Below, piece after piece: positions 37,474-48,285 of a stretch of DNA of 64,000 nucleotides. A program made the translations under genes and the position numbers. The stretch comes from Begonia masoniana (taxonomy: Eukaryota; Streptophyta; Magnoliopsida; Cucurbitales; Begoniaceae): contig CM039505.1 of the NCBI GenBank assembly GCA_022432975.1, positions 50,923,500 to 50,987,499 of the forward strand, in the 5' to 3' direction. The notes beneath the pieces were generated by a model, which saw nothing but the letters and a program-made list of their open reading frames with translations, did no database searches and was not told the origin of the DNA. Numbering within the stretch: position 1 is the first letter of the stretch; the number at the start of each line of letters is the position of its first letter.

Positions 37474-38989
37474 TGTTGACTTAGAGAGTGTTTAAGTCAT
37501 AATTTGTTTTTGATGATGTCTGTGTGTATTAAATATTCAATTTGATTATGTGTACTTAATGAGAATTATAAATATGAGTTTATTTGGAAATATCCTTGAA
37601 AAGGGTATTTTAGTTGACTAATGAATCGGTTTGAGTATACAGAGCTAAATAGTAAAACAGGCTTGGATATACCGATAGCTACACGACAAAGAACAGAAGG
37701 CTTCTGCCGATTGAGTTTTCAAGCCACATCTGCCGATGATGTACTCAGCGCCTATATGTTTCATCTGCCGATGACGTGTCAAGCTGTTCTTATGCCGATC
37801 GCTACACGACAGAGAAGAGAAGTTCCTTGTACCGATGGCGTTTGAAGCTACTTGTTCCGATGACGTGTCAATATGCTTCTACCGATGACTATATATATAA
37901 TAAAATAGAAGCTTCTGCCGATAGCTGTTTCTGAAGACAGATGCCGATGACGTGTCAAAGCATTTATATGCTGCAACTGCCGATCGTGTCTGAAGATACA
38001 TCTGCCGATGATATTTGTAGCAGCTCCTGCCGATTGACTAAACGACAAAAGGAGATGCTGACTAAAGCATGCACATGCCGATGAAAATTTAAGAATGCAT
38101 CTGCCGATGGAATTTATGAAATTCAACGCCTACACCTGCCGATAGCTTTTGAGCTGCACATGCCGATGGACTTCGATGCATCTGCCGATGAATTTTCACG
38201 TTGCACCTGCCGATGAAGTTTCAAGACACATATGCCGGTGACGTCTGAAGCTTACTCATTCCGATGACGTGTCAAGTGTTTTGAAGCTACATCTTCCGGT
38301 AATCTTCCGCCAGAATTCTAAGTTAGCCGCGAAGCTACAGTGACGTCGTTTTCAGCATTAACTCCAGACCTTTAATGGCGACGACGAACAGCGACTCTAA
38401 ATGCAACGGATATCTGCTTCAGTACGGATGCTTCCCAACGGTAACTTTTATCCATTTGAAGAAAGAAGCATTCAATTCTGTGAAGCAAAATATACAGAGT
38501 ATTTAAGCCGAGCTCAGAGCACGAAGAAGAACTTTGCGAATTTTCAATTGATAGCCCTAAGCTGCAAAAGTTTTCATACTCTGTAACCACTATACATCTC
38601 TCTAAACTCGAACTTGAGATTTCTGCTGTGAGAGTGTAGTCTGTGATCTATTTCACAAATACAAATCATTTGTAAAGGCAGTGGATTGACGCCCGGCAAG
38701 TTCAATCCAGAATTGTAAAGGCAATTGATCGGAGCCCGAATCCCGATCTAGTTATTCTCGTGAGGAGAAGGTTAAGGATCTTCAAGGGGTGAGCCTTGAA
38801 GCGTGGACGTAGGCAGTCTGGCCGAACCATGTAAAAAGTACTGGTGTCGAATTTCTCTCTTTCTCTCTTTACATTATTTGAGTACTTGTGTTAAATCTAA
38901 GTTTTAATCAAGAAGAGAAATTTAGGTTAACTCTTATTAAAATTAAAAAGTCTAATTCACCCCCCCTCTTAGACAATTACGGTCCTACA
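37474..38989 (+). repeat. Sirevirus 5' LTR
   Basis: 1516 bp. The region 37671-38300 holds 20 CCGAT cores, all on the plus strand and mostly in the form tgccgatg, including four TGACGTGTCA boxes. A TATA-like gtatttaag follows at about 38497, so transcription probably starts near 38525. The LTR ends 'acggtcctaca'. Confidence 0.93.
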
Positions 38990-38990
38990 A

Positions 38991-39002
38991 TTGGTATCAG
39001 AG
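38991..39002 (+). other. Primer-binding site, tRNA-iMet
   Basis: 'TTGGTATCAGAGC' directly follows the 5' LTR. It pairs with the 3' end of initiator methionine tRNA and primes minus-strand synthesis. Confidence 0.9.
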
Positions 39003-39055
39003 CGAGGTTAAATATTGTCTAAGTATTTTATCTTGAAAATACTGTGATATTCGTA

Positions 39056-40150
39056 ATGGCATTCAACACACACTCTTCACAAATAGAAGGTCAGTCTACC
39101 ACCAGACCTCCATTCTTCGATGGTAGTGATTATGTGTACTGGAAATCTAGGATGAGAATCTATGTTCAGGCTATGGACTATGATTTATGGAATAATATAG
39201 AAAATGGTCCATACATAGCTTTTAAAACAGAAAATGGTATTAGATTACCCAAAGCTTCACACGAATTAAATGATACTGATAAGAAGAACCTGAGCCTGAA
39301 TGCCAAGGCAATAAACACCTTATACTGTGCTCTGAATAGAGACGAGTTTAATAGAGTACAAGGGTGTGAGAGTGCTTAAGAAATTTGGCACTTATTAGAG
39401 GTCACACACGAAGGCACAAACCAGGTCAAAGAGAGTAAATTGAGCATGTTAGTTCATGAATATGAACTGTTTTCCATGGAAAAAGGAGAAACCATTAGTT
39501 CCATGTTTACTCGATTTACTAACATTACTAATGGTCTTAAAGCTCTTGGTAAGATTTACTCAGGAGAAGAACAGGTAAGGAAACTTCTGAGATGCCTACC
39601 GAGAGCATGGCAACCAAAGGTGACTGCCATTCAGGAAGCTAAGGATCTCAAAACTTTGAAGCTTGAGGAGCTCATTGGATCTCTCATGACGCATGAGATC
39701 ACAATGAGGGCAAATGAAAAGGAGGACCTCAAAGAGAAAGAGGTCTCAAAGAGAAAAGACATTGCCCTGAAGGCCTCCTCTGCCTCATCCAGTAAACATG
39801 AAGAATCTGATGAGGAAGAAGTAGATGAAGATGATGAGGATATAGCTCTCATCACTAGGAGGTTCAGCAAATTCCTCCAAAGGAAGAGAATGCAGGGAAG
39901 AAGATTTCAAAAGGGTGAAAAACCTCAAAAGGAGAAGGAAATCACCTGCTTTGGTTGCGGCAAGCCTGGCCATATGAAGGCAGATTGTCATCAGGCAAAG
40001 AAACATCCCAAAAAGTTCAAGAAGAAGGCCATGAAGGCAACCTGGGATGAATGTGAAAGTGACACTTCTTCTTCAGAAGATGAGGAAGTTGCTAACCTCT
40101 GTTTTATGGCTCACGAAGATAAGGTAGTTCTATATCTCCTTGTACCTTAA
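39056..40150 (+). pseudogene. Sirevirus gag with in-frame stop
   Basis: Capsid/nucleocapsid protein starting MAFNTHSSQIEG. The early block (FFDGSDYVYWKSRMRIYVQA) is the copia gag N-terminus, followed by the UBN2-type capsid region. A zinc knuckle CFGCGKPGHMKADC lies at about 39950-39991. A single TAA at 39377-39379 interrupts the frame; the frame is the same on both sides. After 40150 the frame is lost, although coiled-coil-like sequence and a second, degraded CHMCNEVGHK knuckle continue to about 40530. Confidence 0.85.
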
Positions 40151-40433
40151 GTGACAGTGAAATTGATGACGATGATGAGATATAGTAGATGCTTTTAATG
40201 ATCTAGTAAACAATTCAGCATGTTAAAGACTAAGTACAATGCATTGAAAAAGGAAAATGCAAGCTTAAATTTGAAGCAAGAAAATGAAAACAATCAGCTT
40301 GAAAAAGAAGTGTATGAACTGAAAAAGAAAAATGAATTTTAAACTGGTTTGTTCAGAAATTGACTCTTAGTAGTAATAAACTGAACATGTTGATAAGTGA
40401 TCAAAGAATGCAATTCGATAAAACTGGCTTAGG

Positions 40434-43400
40434 GTATGACAGGTTTTGCAGAAAGAAATCTTATAAGAATTACTTTGTTAAGTCAACTGTCTGCCATATG
40501 TGTAATGAAGTAGGACATAAGTCTTTGTATGTCCTTTAAAAAACAAACAGTGTGAAATCAGGTAGCAAATTACAATGGGTTCCTAAGGGAACCAGGCCTA
40601 ACACTAGGACCCACAAGATTTGGGTACCTAAGAAGACAACCTGATTTCTGTTTTGCAGGTTGAGTGTTCTCCTGGAAAGAACCAGTGGTACCTCGACAGT
40701 GGATGCTCGAGGCATATGACAGGAGACTCAACCATGTTTGCCTCTGTCAACAAAAAGAAAGGAAGTGTTACTTTTGGTGGAAACCAAAAGGGCAAAATTG
40801 TTGGCATCGGCAATATAGATAACAGTTTTAATCCGTCTATTGAAAAAGTGCTTTTAGTTGAAGGTTTAAAGCATAATCTGCTTAGTATTAGTCAGTTATG
40901 TGATAAAGGATATGAAGTGATTTTTAAATCAAACTCATGTATAATTAAGGATGCATCTAATGATAACATTCTGTTCACTGGCTATAGAAAAGATAATATC
41001 TATATTATTGACATGGATGTTTTGAGCATGTTAATGAAAAATGCTTAGCAGTTAATTCTTCTCATGACTCTTGGATCTGGCATAGGAGACTAGGTCACGT
41101 AGGGATGGAGACCTTAGCTAAGATTACTAAGAAGAATTTAGTTAGAGGGCTTCCTAAGATATCCTTTGAAAAGGATAGATCTGTGAGGCTTGTCAAATGG
41201 GCAAGCAGATCAAATCATCGTTTAAATCTAAGAGTGCAGTTTCTACATCTAAGCCTCTCCAACTTCTCCACATGGACCTTTTCGGTCCTTCCAATATAGC
41301 AAGTCTAGGTGGCAAATTCTATGCCTTTGTCATTGTTGATGATTTTTCTAGATTCACCTGGGTTCATTTTCTAAAGTCTAAGGATGAGACTTTTGAAACC
41401 TTTTCTAGTTTAGGAAAGAGTTCAAAATGAAAAGGAGCTCACCATAATTGCTATTCGTAGTGATCATGGTGGAGAATTTGAAAATGAAAGATTCGAACTC
41501 TTGTGTCTCAAACATGGGATTGAACACAACTTCTCTTCTCCTAGAACCCCTCAGCAAAATGGTGTTGTTGAGAGGAAAAATAGGTCTCTCCAAGAGCTTG
41601 CTCGGACTATGCTTAATGAAAATTCCCTTCCAAAATATTTCTGGGCAGAAGCTGTTTCAACAGCTTGTTATGTGCTTAATCGGGTCTCCATAAGACCTAT
41701 CCTAGAGAAAACTCCATACGAGCTCTGGAGTGGAAAAAACCCCTTCTGTCAAATACTTTAGAGCGTTTGGCAGTAAATGCTTCATTCTAAATACCAAGAT
41801 AACTTAGGAAAATTCGATTCTAAATCAGATATTGGAATTTTTCTCGCGTTTTCTCTGTCAAGTTAATAGCTATAGAGTCTACAATAGGAGAACTTAGTTG
41901 TAGAAGAAATTCTGTTCATGTCAATTCGATAATACTGTCTTGGTATGCAGTTTTGCAGAAAGAATCTTATAAGAATTACTTTGTTAATCAACTGTCTGCC
42001 ATATTGTATGAAGTAGGCACATAATTCTTTTGTATGTCCTTTAAAACAACATTGTAATCAGGAGGTCAAATGACAATTGGTTCCTAAGGGAACCAGGCCT
42101 AACACATGACCCAACAGATTTGGTACCTACGAAGACACCTTAATTGCTGTTTTGCAGGTTGAGTGTTCTCCTGGAAAGGAACCAGTGGTACCTCGACAGT
42201 GGATGCTCGAGGCATAGGACAGAACTCAACCCTGTTTGCCTCTGTCAACAAAAAGAAAGGATGTTACTTTTGTGGTAAACCAAAAGGGCAAAATGTTTGG
42301 CCATCGGCACTATAGATAACAGTTATTTAAATAAATCTATTGAAAAAGTGCTTTTAGTTGAAGGTTTAAAGCATAATCTGCTTAGTATTAGTCAGTTATG
42401 TGATAAAGGATATGAAGTGATTTTTAAATCAAACTCATGATAATTAAGGATGCATCTAATGATAACATTCTGTTCACTGGCTATAGAAAAGATAATATCT
42501 ATATTATTGACATGGATGTTTTTGAGCATGTTAATGAAAAATGCTTAGCAGTTAATTCTTCTCATGACTCTTGGATCTGGCATAGGAGACTAGGTCACGT
42601 AGGGATGGAGACCTTAGCTAAGATTACTAAGAAGAATTTAGTTAGAGGGCTTCCTAAGATATCCTTTGAAAAGGATAAGATCTGTGAGGCTTGTCAAATG
42701 GGCAAGCAGATCAAATCATCGTTTAAATCTAAGAGTGCAGTTTCTACATCTAAGCCTCTCCAACTTCTCCACATGGACCTTTTCGGTCCTTCCAATATAG
42801 CAAGTCTAGGTGGCAAATTCTATGCCTTTGTCATTGTTGATGATTTTTCTAGATTCACCTGGGTTCATTTTCTAAAGTCTAAGGATGAGACTTTTGAAAC
42901 CTTTTCTAGTTTAGGAAAAGAGTTCAAAATGAAAAGGAGCTCACCATAATTGCTATTCGTAGTGATCATGGTGGAGAATTTGAAAATGAAAGATTCGAAC
43001 TCTTGTGTCTCAAACATGGGATTGAACACAACTTCTCTTCTCCTAGAACCCCTCAGCAAAATGGTGTTGTTGAGAGGAAAAATAGGTCTCTCCAAGAGCT
43101 TGCTCGGACTATGCTTAATGAAAATTCCCTTCCAAAATATTTCTGGGCAGAAGCTGTTTCAACAGCTTGTTATGTGCTAATCGGGTCTCCATAAGACCTA
43201 TCCTAGAGAAAACTCCATACGAGCTCTGGAGTGGAAAAACCCCTTCTGTCAAATACTTTAGAGCGTTTGGCAGTAAATGCTTCATTCTAAATACCAAAGA
43301 TAACTTAGGAAAATTCGATTCTAAATCAGATATTGGAATTTTTCTCGGTTATTCTCTGTCAAGTAAAGCATATAGAGTCTACAATAGGAGAACTTTAGTT

Positions 43401-43435
43401 GTAGAAGAATCTGTTCATGTCAATTTTGATGAGAC
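40434..43435 (+). repeat. 1.5 kb tandem duplication of gag end, protease and integrase
   Basis: About 40434-41935 and 41936-43435 are copies in the same orientation. Most of the unit is identical (for example 40912-41400 versus 42412-42900). The stretch 41800-42340, spanning the join, is full of one-base insertions and deletions relative to the other copy. Confidence 0.9.
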
Positions 43436-43828
43436 CCCTCAACCCACAATCAATGTGGATGAGGATGATGTTTTGGACAATCAACTTGATTCTCTTTCTT
43501 TTGAAAAATCTACTGATCCCTCCCTATAGAACCATCTTCTAGTTCTCTAGAAATTGTTCCTGTCAAAGCCGAATCTGCAGATCTTCCTAGAGATTGGAAA
43601 TATATTAGAAGTCATCCAATAGAGGAAATTTTAGGTGATCCTTCTTTAGGAGTTAAGACTAGATCCTCTCTTAGGAATCTCTGTGCCAATGTGGCATTTA
43701 TCTCTCAAATAGAACCTAAGAAGTTTGAAGAGGCCGAGAGTGATGAAAATTGGATTATGGCCATGCAAGAAGAGTTAAACCAGTTTGAAAGGAGCAAGGT
43801 ATCGGAACTTGTTCCACGCCTAAGGATC
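40650..43828 (+). pseudogene. Copia protease and integrase, duplicated and frameshifted
   Basis: Each copy carries the protease start WYLDSGCSRHMTG (copy 1 at about 40687; noisy in copy 2), the GAG-pre-integrase zinc finger (H...H...CEACQMGK, intact in copy 2 at 42437-42949) and the integrase core (LLHMDLFGPS; DFSRFTWVHF; TPQQNGVVERKNR). Frames break at 41040, 41180, 41420 and 42948 and again near 43190, 43530 and 43825. Several of the breaks are single-base length changes in homopolymers. Copy 2 continues into RT; copy 1 does not. Confidence 0.85.
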
Positions 43829-45243
43829 ATCCCATTATAGGAACTAAATGGGTTTTCAAGAACAAATTGGATGAAAGTGGGTTTGTGGTTAGAAACAAGG
43901 CTAGACTAGTTGCTAAGGGATACTCTCAGGAAGAGGGTATTGATTTTGAGGAATCTTTTGCACCTGTAGCTAGACTAGAGTCCATTAGAATGCTTTTAGC
44001 CTATGCCTGCTACAAAAACTTCACACTCTTTCAAATGGATGTAAAGAGTGCCTTTTTAAATGGATATATTATGGAAGAAGTTTATGTAGAGCAGCCTTTA
44101 GGTTTTGAATCATTTGATAACCCCAACCACGTCTACAAACTTAGAAAAGCTCTTTATGGTCTTAAACAGGCTCCTAGAGCTTGGTATGACAGGTTGAAGA
44201 ATTTCCTTGAAGAAAGAAATTTCAAAAAGGGTAACTCTGATTCAACCCTGTTTACCATGCAAAAGGACAAAGATATTTTGCTGGTTCAAATTTATGTCGA
44301 TGACATCATTTTTGGATCAACCAATGTCAACTTGTGTAATGAGTTTTCCTCCCTCATGCAAAGTGAATTTGAAATGAGTATGATGGGGGAGTTAAAGTTT
44401 TTCTTAGGATTCCAGATTAGTCAGTCTCTTGATGGAATCTTCTTCTGTCAAGAAAAGTATATTAAGGAACTCCTTAAGAAATTTGGTTTAGAATCTGTCA
44501 AACCTTCTCGAACTCCCATGAGTACCACAACCAAATTGGATAAAGATGAAAATGGGATAAATGTGGATATAAAGAAATATCGTGGTATGATTGGATCTTT
44601 GCTATACCTAACTGCCAGTAGACCAGATATTCTGTTTAGCGTATGTCTCTGTGCTAGGTTTCAAGCTGCCCCTAAGGAGTCTCACTTATCTGCTGTTAAA
44701 CGGATTTTTAAATATCTAAGTGGGACAGTTGATTTAGGACTCTGGTATCCGAAAGGTACCTCTTTTGATCTTATAGGATATTCTGATTCTGACTATGCTG
44801 GTAGTCTTATTGATAGAAAAAGCACTAGTGGCACTTGTCAGTTCCTAGGAGAATCTCTAGTGTCTTGGTATTCGAAGAAACAGAATTCTGTTGCATTGTC
44901 AACTGCTGAGAGTGAATATATTGCTGCAGGTAGTTGTTGTGCACAAATGCTTTGGATGAAACAGACTTTGGAAGATTACAATCTGTTTTATGATAGGATT
45001 CCTATTCGGTGTGATAACACCAGTGCGATTAACATCTCAAAAAATCCTATTCAACACTCTAGAACAAAGCACATAGATGTCAGATATCATTTCATTCGTG
45101 ATCATGTTCAAAGAGGTGATATATCTTTAGAGTTTGTTAATTCCGTAGATCAACTTGCAGACATCTTCACCAAGCCTTTAGATGAAAAGACTTTCAATAA
45201 TATTAGGATAAGGCTAGGTCTCATTCGGGTTGAGAAAAACTAA
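43829..45243 (+). CDS. Copia reverse transcriptase and RNase H
   Basis: An open frame of about 470 codons, the C-terminal part of the copia polyprotein. It has the RT motifs [35 protein letters not shown] and the catalytic YVDDII (about 44296-44313). RNase H has YSDSDYAG and ends with the conserved [10 protein letters not shown] block and VEKN. Upstream continuity is lost at about 43825 because one C seems to be missing from a run. There is no separate start codon; the protein is normally made as part of Pol. Confidence 0.93.
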
Positions 45244-45607
45244 GACTATTTCTTTGTCGGAAAAATTTCTAAGTATTGGAGTGTTTTTTTTTTTTTTTTC
45301 TTCTGTGTTGGCATCGGCAGATGCCGTGTTTTTCTTTAGGCATCGGAAGATGCATTTCTATCGGAAGGAGAATTGCTGTTCTTTAGGCATCGGAAGATGC
45401 ATGTCTATCGGTAGATGAAATGTTTTTCTTAATCTGCCGCCACGTGTTTTCCATCGGAAGATCTCGGTATTACACGTGTGACTTCTTAGTCGGGCAACTC
45501 TTTATGTCTTTTAAATTCGTCTTTCTTTGCCGACTCACTTCATCTTTCGCGCTCTTTCTGAAAACCCCTGCCCTACCAAACCCTCTCTGTTGAATCCTCT
45601 ACAAGAA
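45244..45607 (+). other. Spacer between RNase H and extra ORF with inverse CATCGG motifs
   Basis: Contains a T run (about 45284-45299) and five or more catcgg/tatcgg motifs (45312-45460), the reverse complement of the LTR's CCGATG. One of them, ggcatcggcagatgcc (45310-45325), is nearly palindromic. Confidence 0.6.
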
Positions 45608-47959
45608 ATGGAATCTCAAGGTCAATCATCTCGCGCTGTTTCCAAACCAGCAAAGAAGAGGGTCAATGTTTATGCTCGAGAGATTCCTCGTGGAACAGAG
45701 TGGCCATCTTTCTACTTTGTTTCCGAAGCTGCTGAGGTAAAGTACCTCAATGATTATCAGTACAGATCGTTGATTCTTAGTAAAGGAATTTTCTTTGAAA
45801 AGCTAGCTGATTTGGACATTATTGAACCCTTGACGGAACTGGGGTTAATAGGTTTATTCGAAACCGAATCTTTCTACTACCCGGAAGCAATTAAGATGTT
45901 TTATGCAAACCTTAGCTTTGCCTCTGATCACCCTTCCATTTCGAGTTATGTTTATAATAAACACATTGAGATCACTCCTCAGTCCATCAATGCCCTTCTG
46001 GGTGCTCCTCATTTGGACAACTGCCCTTACAAGTATGTGACAGGGCCTGAGCTCCCTTTCTTTGGAACGTCTGATGGAGATCAGTTTCTTAGAGAAATTG
46101 CCGTGGACCCCAACCAAACCTATGATCAATTACAAGGCAAACATCTGCTTCCTAGAGCCAAACTATTTCGTCATATGATTGATTTCAATATTGTTCCCAA
46201 GGGTGGACATTATAACGAGGTGAGCGCATTGGAACTATTTGTTCTGTTTGCACTCTATTTCAAAAGACCCTTCAACATTGGCTACATAGTTGTTAGAAGG
46301 ATGATTCTTGCCGTTTCCTCCAAGGTTTCTTCCTTACCGTATAATTTGCTTCTCATGCGGTTATTTGTCAAGCTTGAAATTGCTTTTCCTGAGGAGATTG
46401 CACCTGTGGTACTTAAGGACGGAAATTTTTATTCCCAAATCACTCTAAGCAAAATGGGAATTAATTTTGTCAGCAAGGAAAAGTCCATCATGACCAAGCC
46501 GAAGCAAAAGGCTACTAAGGCAGTTCCTGTCAGGCGCGGTAAGAGGAAACTTATCCTGCCAGAGGTATCTGCTGAAGAAGGTGGTGTTTCAGGTCTTCCT
46601 GACTCTGCCATTTCCCCTTCTCATTCTAGGGAGTCTAGCTTAGAACCTCCTCCTCTGAAACGTAAGCGCAAGCCTGATTCTTCTTCTACAGCTTCTCTCT
46701 CAGAGGCAACCTCTGTTCCCTCACCTGTGCCTTCTCAAATTCCAGAGAATCCTTCATCACCTCCACCCTCTCTCATCCTGCCTTCTCAACCTGCTCTTCC
46801 ATCTTTTTCACCTGTCCTTCGGGCCATTTCTTCCATTATCAGATATGGTCCTCCAGCTTCATTCTCAGTCCAATCACCAATTCACCTGTCTCAATCAGCA
46901 CCTCCCTCTCCAATCCACCTGCCCTCACCAACACCTTCATCTCCAATCCATGAGTTTCTAGCTCCTCACTCACCAGTTCAACCTCCTTCACCTCTTTCAT
47001 CACCAGTCAACCTGCCTTCGCCAGCCCCTTCATCTCCAGTCCCGGCCACTCCCACTAGTACACCTCCCTCTACTCCTCCACCTCCATCACCAATCCGATT
47101 GCCTTCACCAGCTCCACCATCTCCAGTTCAACAACCACCAGCTCCACTCTCTCCAATCCATCATGATCTCACAGTTCTACCAGTCTCAACTGTCCTAGTT
47201 CCAACAGTTACTCCTTCACCTCCCCTAACATATCATAGGAGATCCTCCTTAACTGAGGCCCAATACACTGAGCTGAAGGCCTCTATTGACCACATTGAGT
47301 CTGCTATCAGTACCATTGAAAGTCGGGTTGAACAGTCTCTGGATGCCAAACTTCTCAAAAATCACAAAGACTTGTCCACTGACTTAGATACTGGTCTTGG
47401 TTTGGTGACTCAGAAAGTGGATGCTAATAGGCGCATGGTTATCAGGGAAATTGAGAAACTCCAATCCTCCATTGATGCATTAACCCCTGAACCTGAACCT
47501 GAACCTGAACCTGAACCCGATTCTTCATGCTCTGTCAGTGTCTCAGAGGCTTGTTTTGAGGATTTGTTTCTACCTTTCTTCCGACCTGCAGTGGTTGAAG
47601 ATGTGCGCTTCATGTCCCTGGATATTCATGAAGCTGAGCTCCAGTTCACACTTCCTACAGTTTCTACTGCTCCTGCTCCTCTGTCTCTTGATGCACCAAT
47701 CAGTCCAATGGTTGTTGATGACCCTGTGCCTCATTCTACGTGTATGGAGTTGGTCATGCTACCCAGCCCCATCGAGCCACCTCCTTGTTTGTCCATGGAG
47801 GAACTTCTCCGGCTCATTCAGCTCCATTATATTCCTCCTCCTTCCCGGTTGGCTCTCCCGGCTCCTCCAGTTCCTTCAGCTTCTACTTCCACACAGGCTA
47901 CTGATGTCCCGACCTCACTTATCTTTGAGTTGTGGAAGTGGTTTAGGACTCTTAAATGA
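45608..47959 (+). CDS. Sirevirus extra ORF (env-like position), plant transposon protein domain
   Basis: 783 codons from ATG at 45608 (MESQGQSSRA); the frame is open 81 bp further up but without an ATG. The N-terminal half, about residues 30-290, resembles the 'putative plant transposon protein' domain common in the third ORF of Sireviruses (for example HIEITPQSINALLGAPHLDN, LFRHMIDFNIVPKGGHYNEV). Next come a basic Lys/Arg patch, a long Pro/Ser-rich region with (PSP-I/V-H-L)-like repeats, a short coiled coil (about 560-625), and an (EP)n run. No signal peptide or convincing membrane segment is seen, so a true envelope role is doubtful. The frame is intact, unlike gag and pol. Confidence 0.8.
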   Translation: MESQGQSSRAVSKPAKKRVNVYAREIPRGTEWPSFYFVSEAAEVKYLNDYQYRSLILSKGIFFEKLADLDIIEPLTELGLIGLFETESFYYPEAIKMFYANLSFASDHPSISSYVYNKHIEITPQSINALLGAPHLDNCPYKYVTGPELPFFGTSDGDQFLREIAVDPNQTYDQLQGKHLLPRAKLFRHMIDFNIVPKGGHYNEVSALELFVLFALYFKRPFNIGYIVVRRMILAVSSKVSSLPYNLLLMRLFVKLEIAFPEEIAPVVLKDGNFYSQITLSKMGINFVSKEKSIMTKPKQKATKAVPVRRGKRKLILPEVSAEEGGVSGLPDSAISPSHSRESSLEPPPLKRKRKPDSSSTASLSEATSVPSPVPSQIPENPSSPPPSLILPSQPALPSFSPVLRAISSIIRYGPPASFSVQSPIHLSQSAPPSPIHLPSPTPSSPIHEFLAPHSPVQPPSPLSSPVNLPSPAPSSPVPATPTSTPPSTPPPPSPIRLPSPAPPSPVQQPPAPLSPIHHDLTVLPVSTVLVPTVTPSPPLTYHRRSSLTEAQYTELKASIDHIESAISTIESRVEQSLDAKLLKNHKDLSTDLDTGLGLVTQKVDANRRMVIREIEKLQSSIDALTPEPEPEPEPEPDSSCSVSVSEACFEDLFLPFFRPAVVEDVRFMSLDIHEAELQFTLPTVSTAPAPLSLDAPISPMVVDDPVPHSTCMELVMLPSPIEPPPCLSMEELLRLIQLHYIPPPSRLALPAPPVPSASTSTQATDVPTSLIFELWKWFRTLK

Positions 47960-48095
47960 ATTCGCTAGTCTTTTGTACCTATTTTTTTTGTGCACACTTT
48001 CTCTTAAATGGATAGTAATTTTTGGTTCGTCCTTCACTGTTATTATTGTCTACTTGCTTCTTTTGCTGTCTCACTGAGTGTTTTTGATAATGTCA

Positions 48096-48285
48096 ATGGG
48101 GGAGAATAGTGTATTTGATGATTGAATCTGACTTAGTTAGCATTCTGGATATTTTTTTTTGGGTACATGTTTGCTCTGTATGGTTAAATGAATAAAATGC
48201 ATATACTATGGGGGAGCAGCTAGAATTATGGGGGAGTATTTTAAATTAATCAAATTCAGATTGTCATCATCAAAAAGGGGGAGAT
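48096..48285 (+). other. Multiple polypurine tracts before the 3' LTR
   Basis: GGGGGAG occurs at about 48098, 48210, 48230 and 48277. The last (aaaaagggggagat) abuts the 3' LTR and should prime plus-strand synthesis. Repeated tracts of this kind are a known Sirevirus trait. Confidence 0.75.

Noticed and set aside
37671..38300. CRISPR-like array from the regular CCGAT motif
   Set aside because: The repeat is only 5-9 bp, spacers are uneven, there are no cas genes, and it lies in a plant LTR present twice.
47538..48077. ORF of 179 codons at the end of the Sirevirus extra ORF
   Set aside because: It is a Leu/Ser-rich shadow of the Pro-rich frame in another phase.
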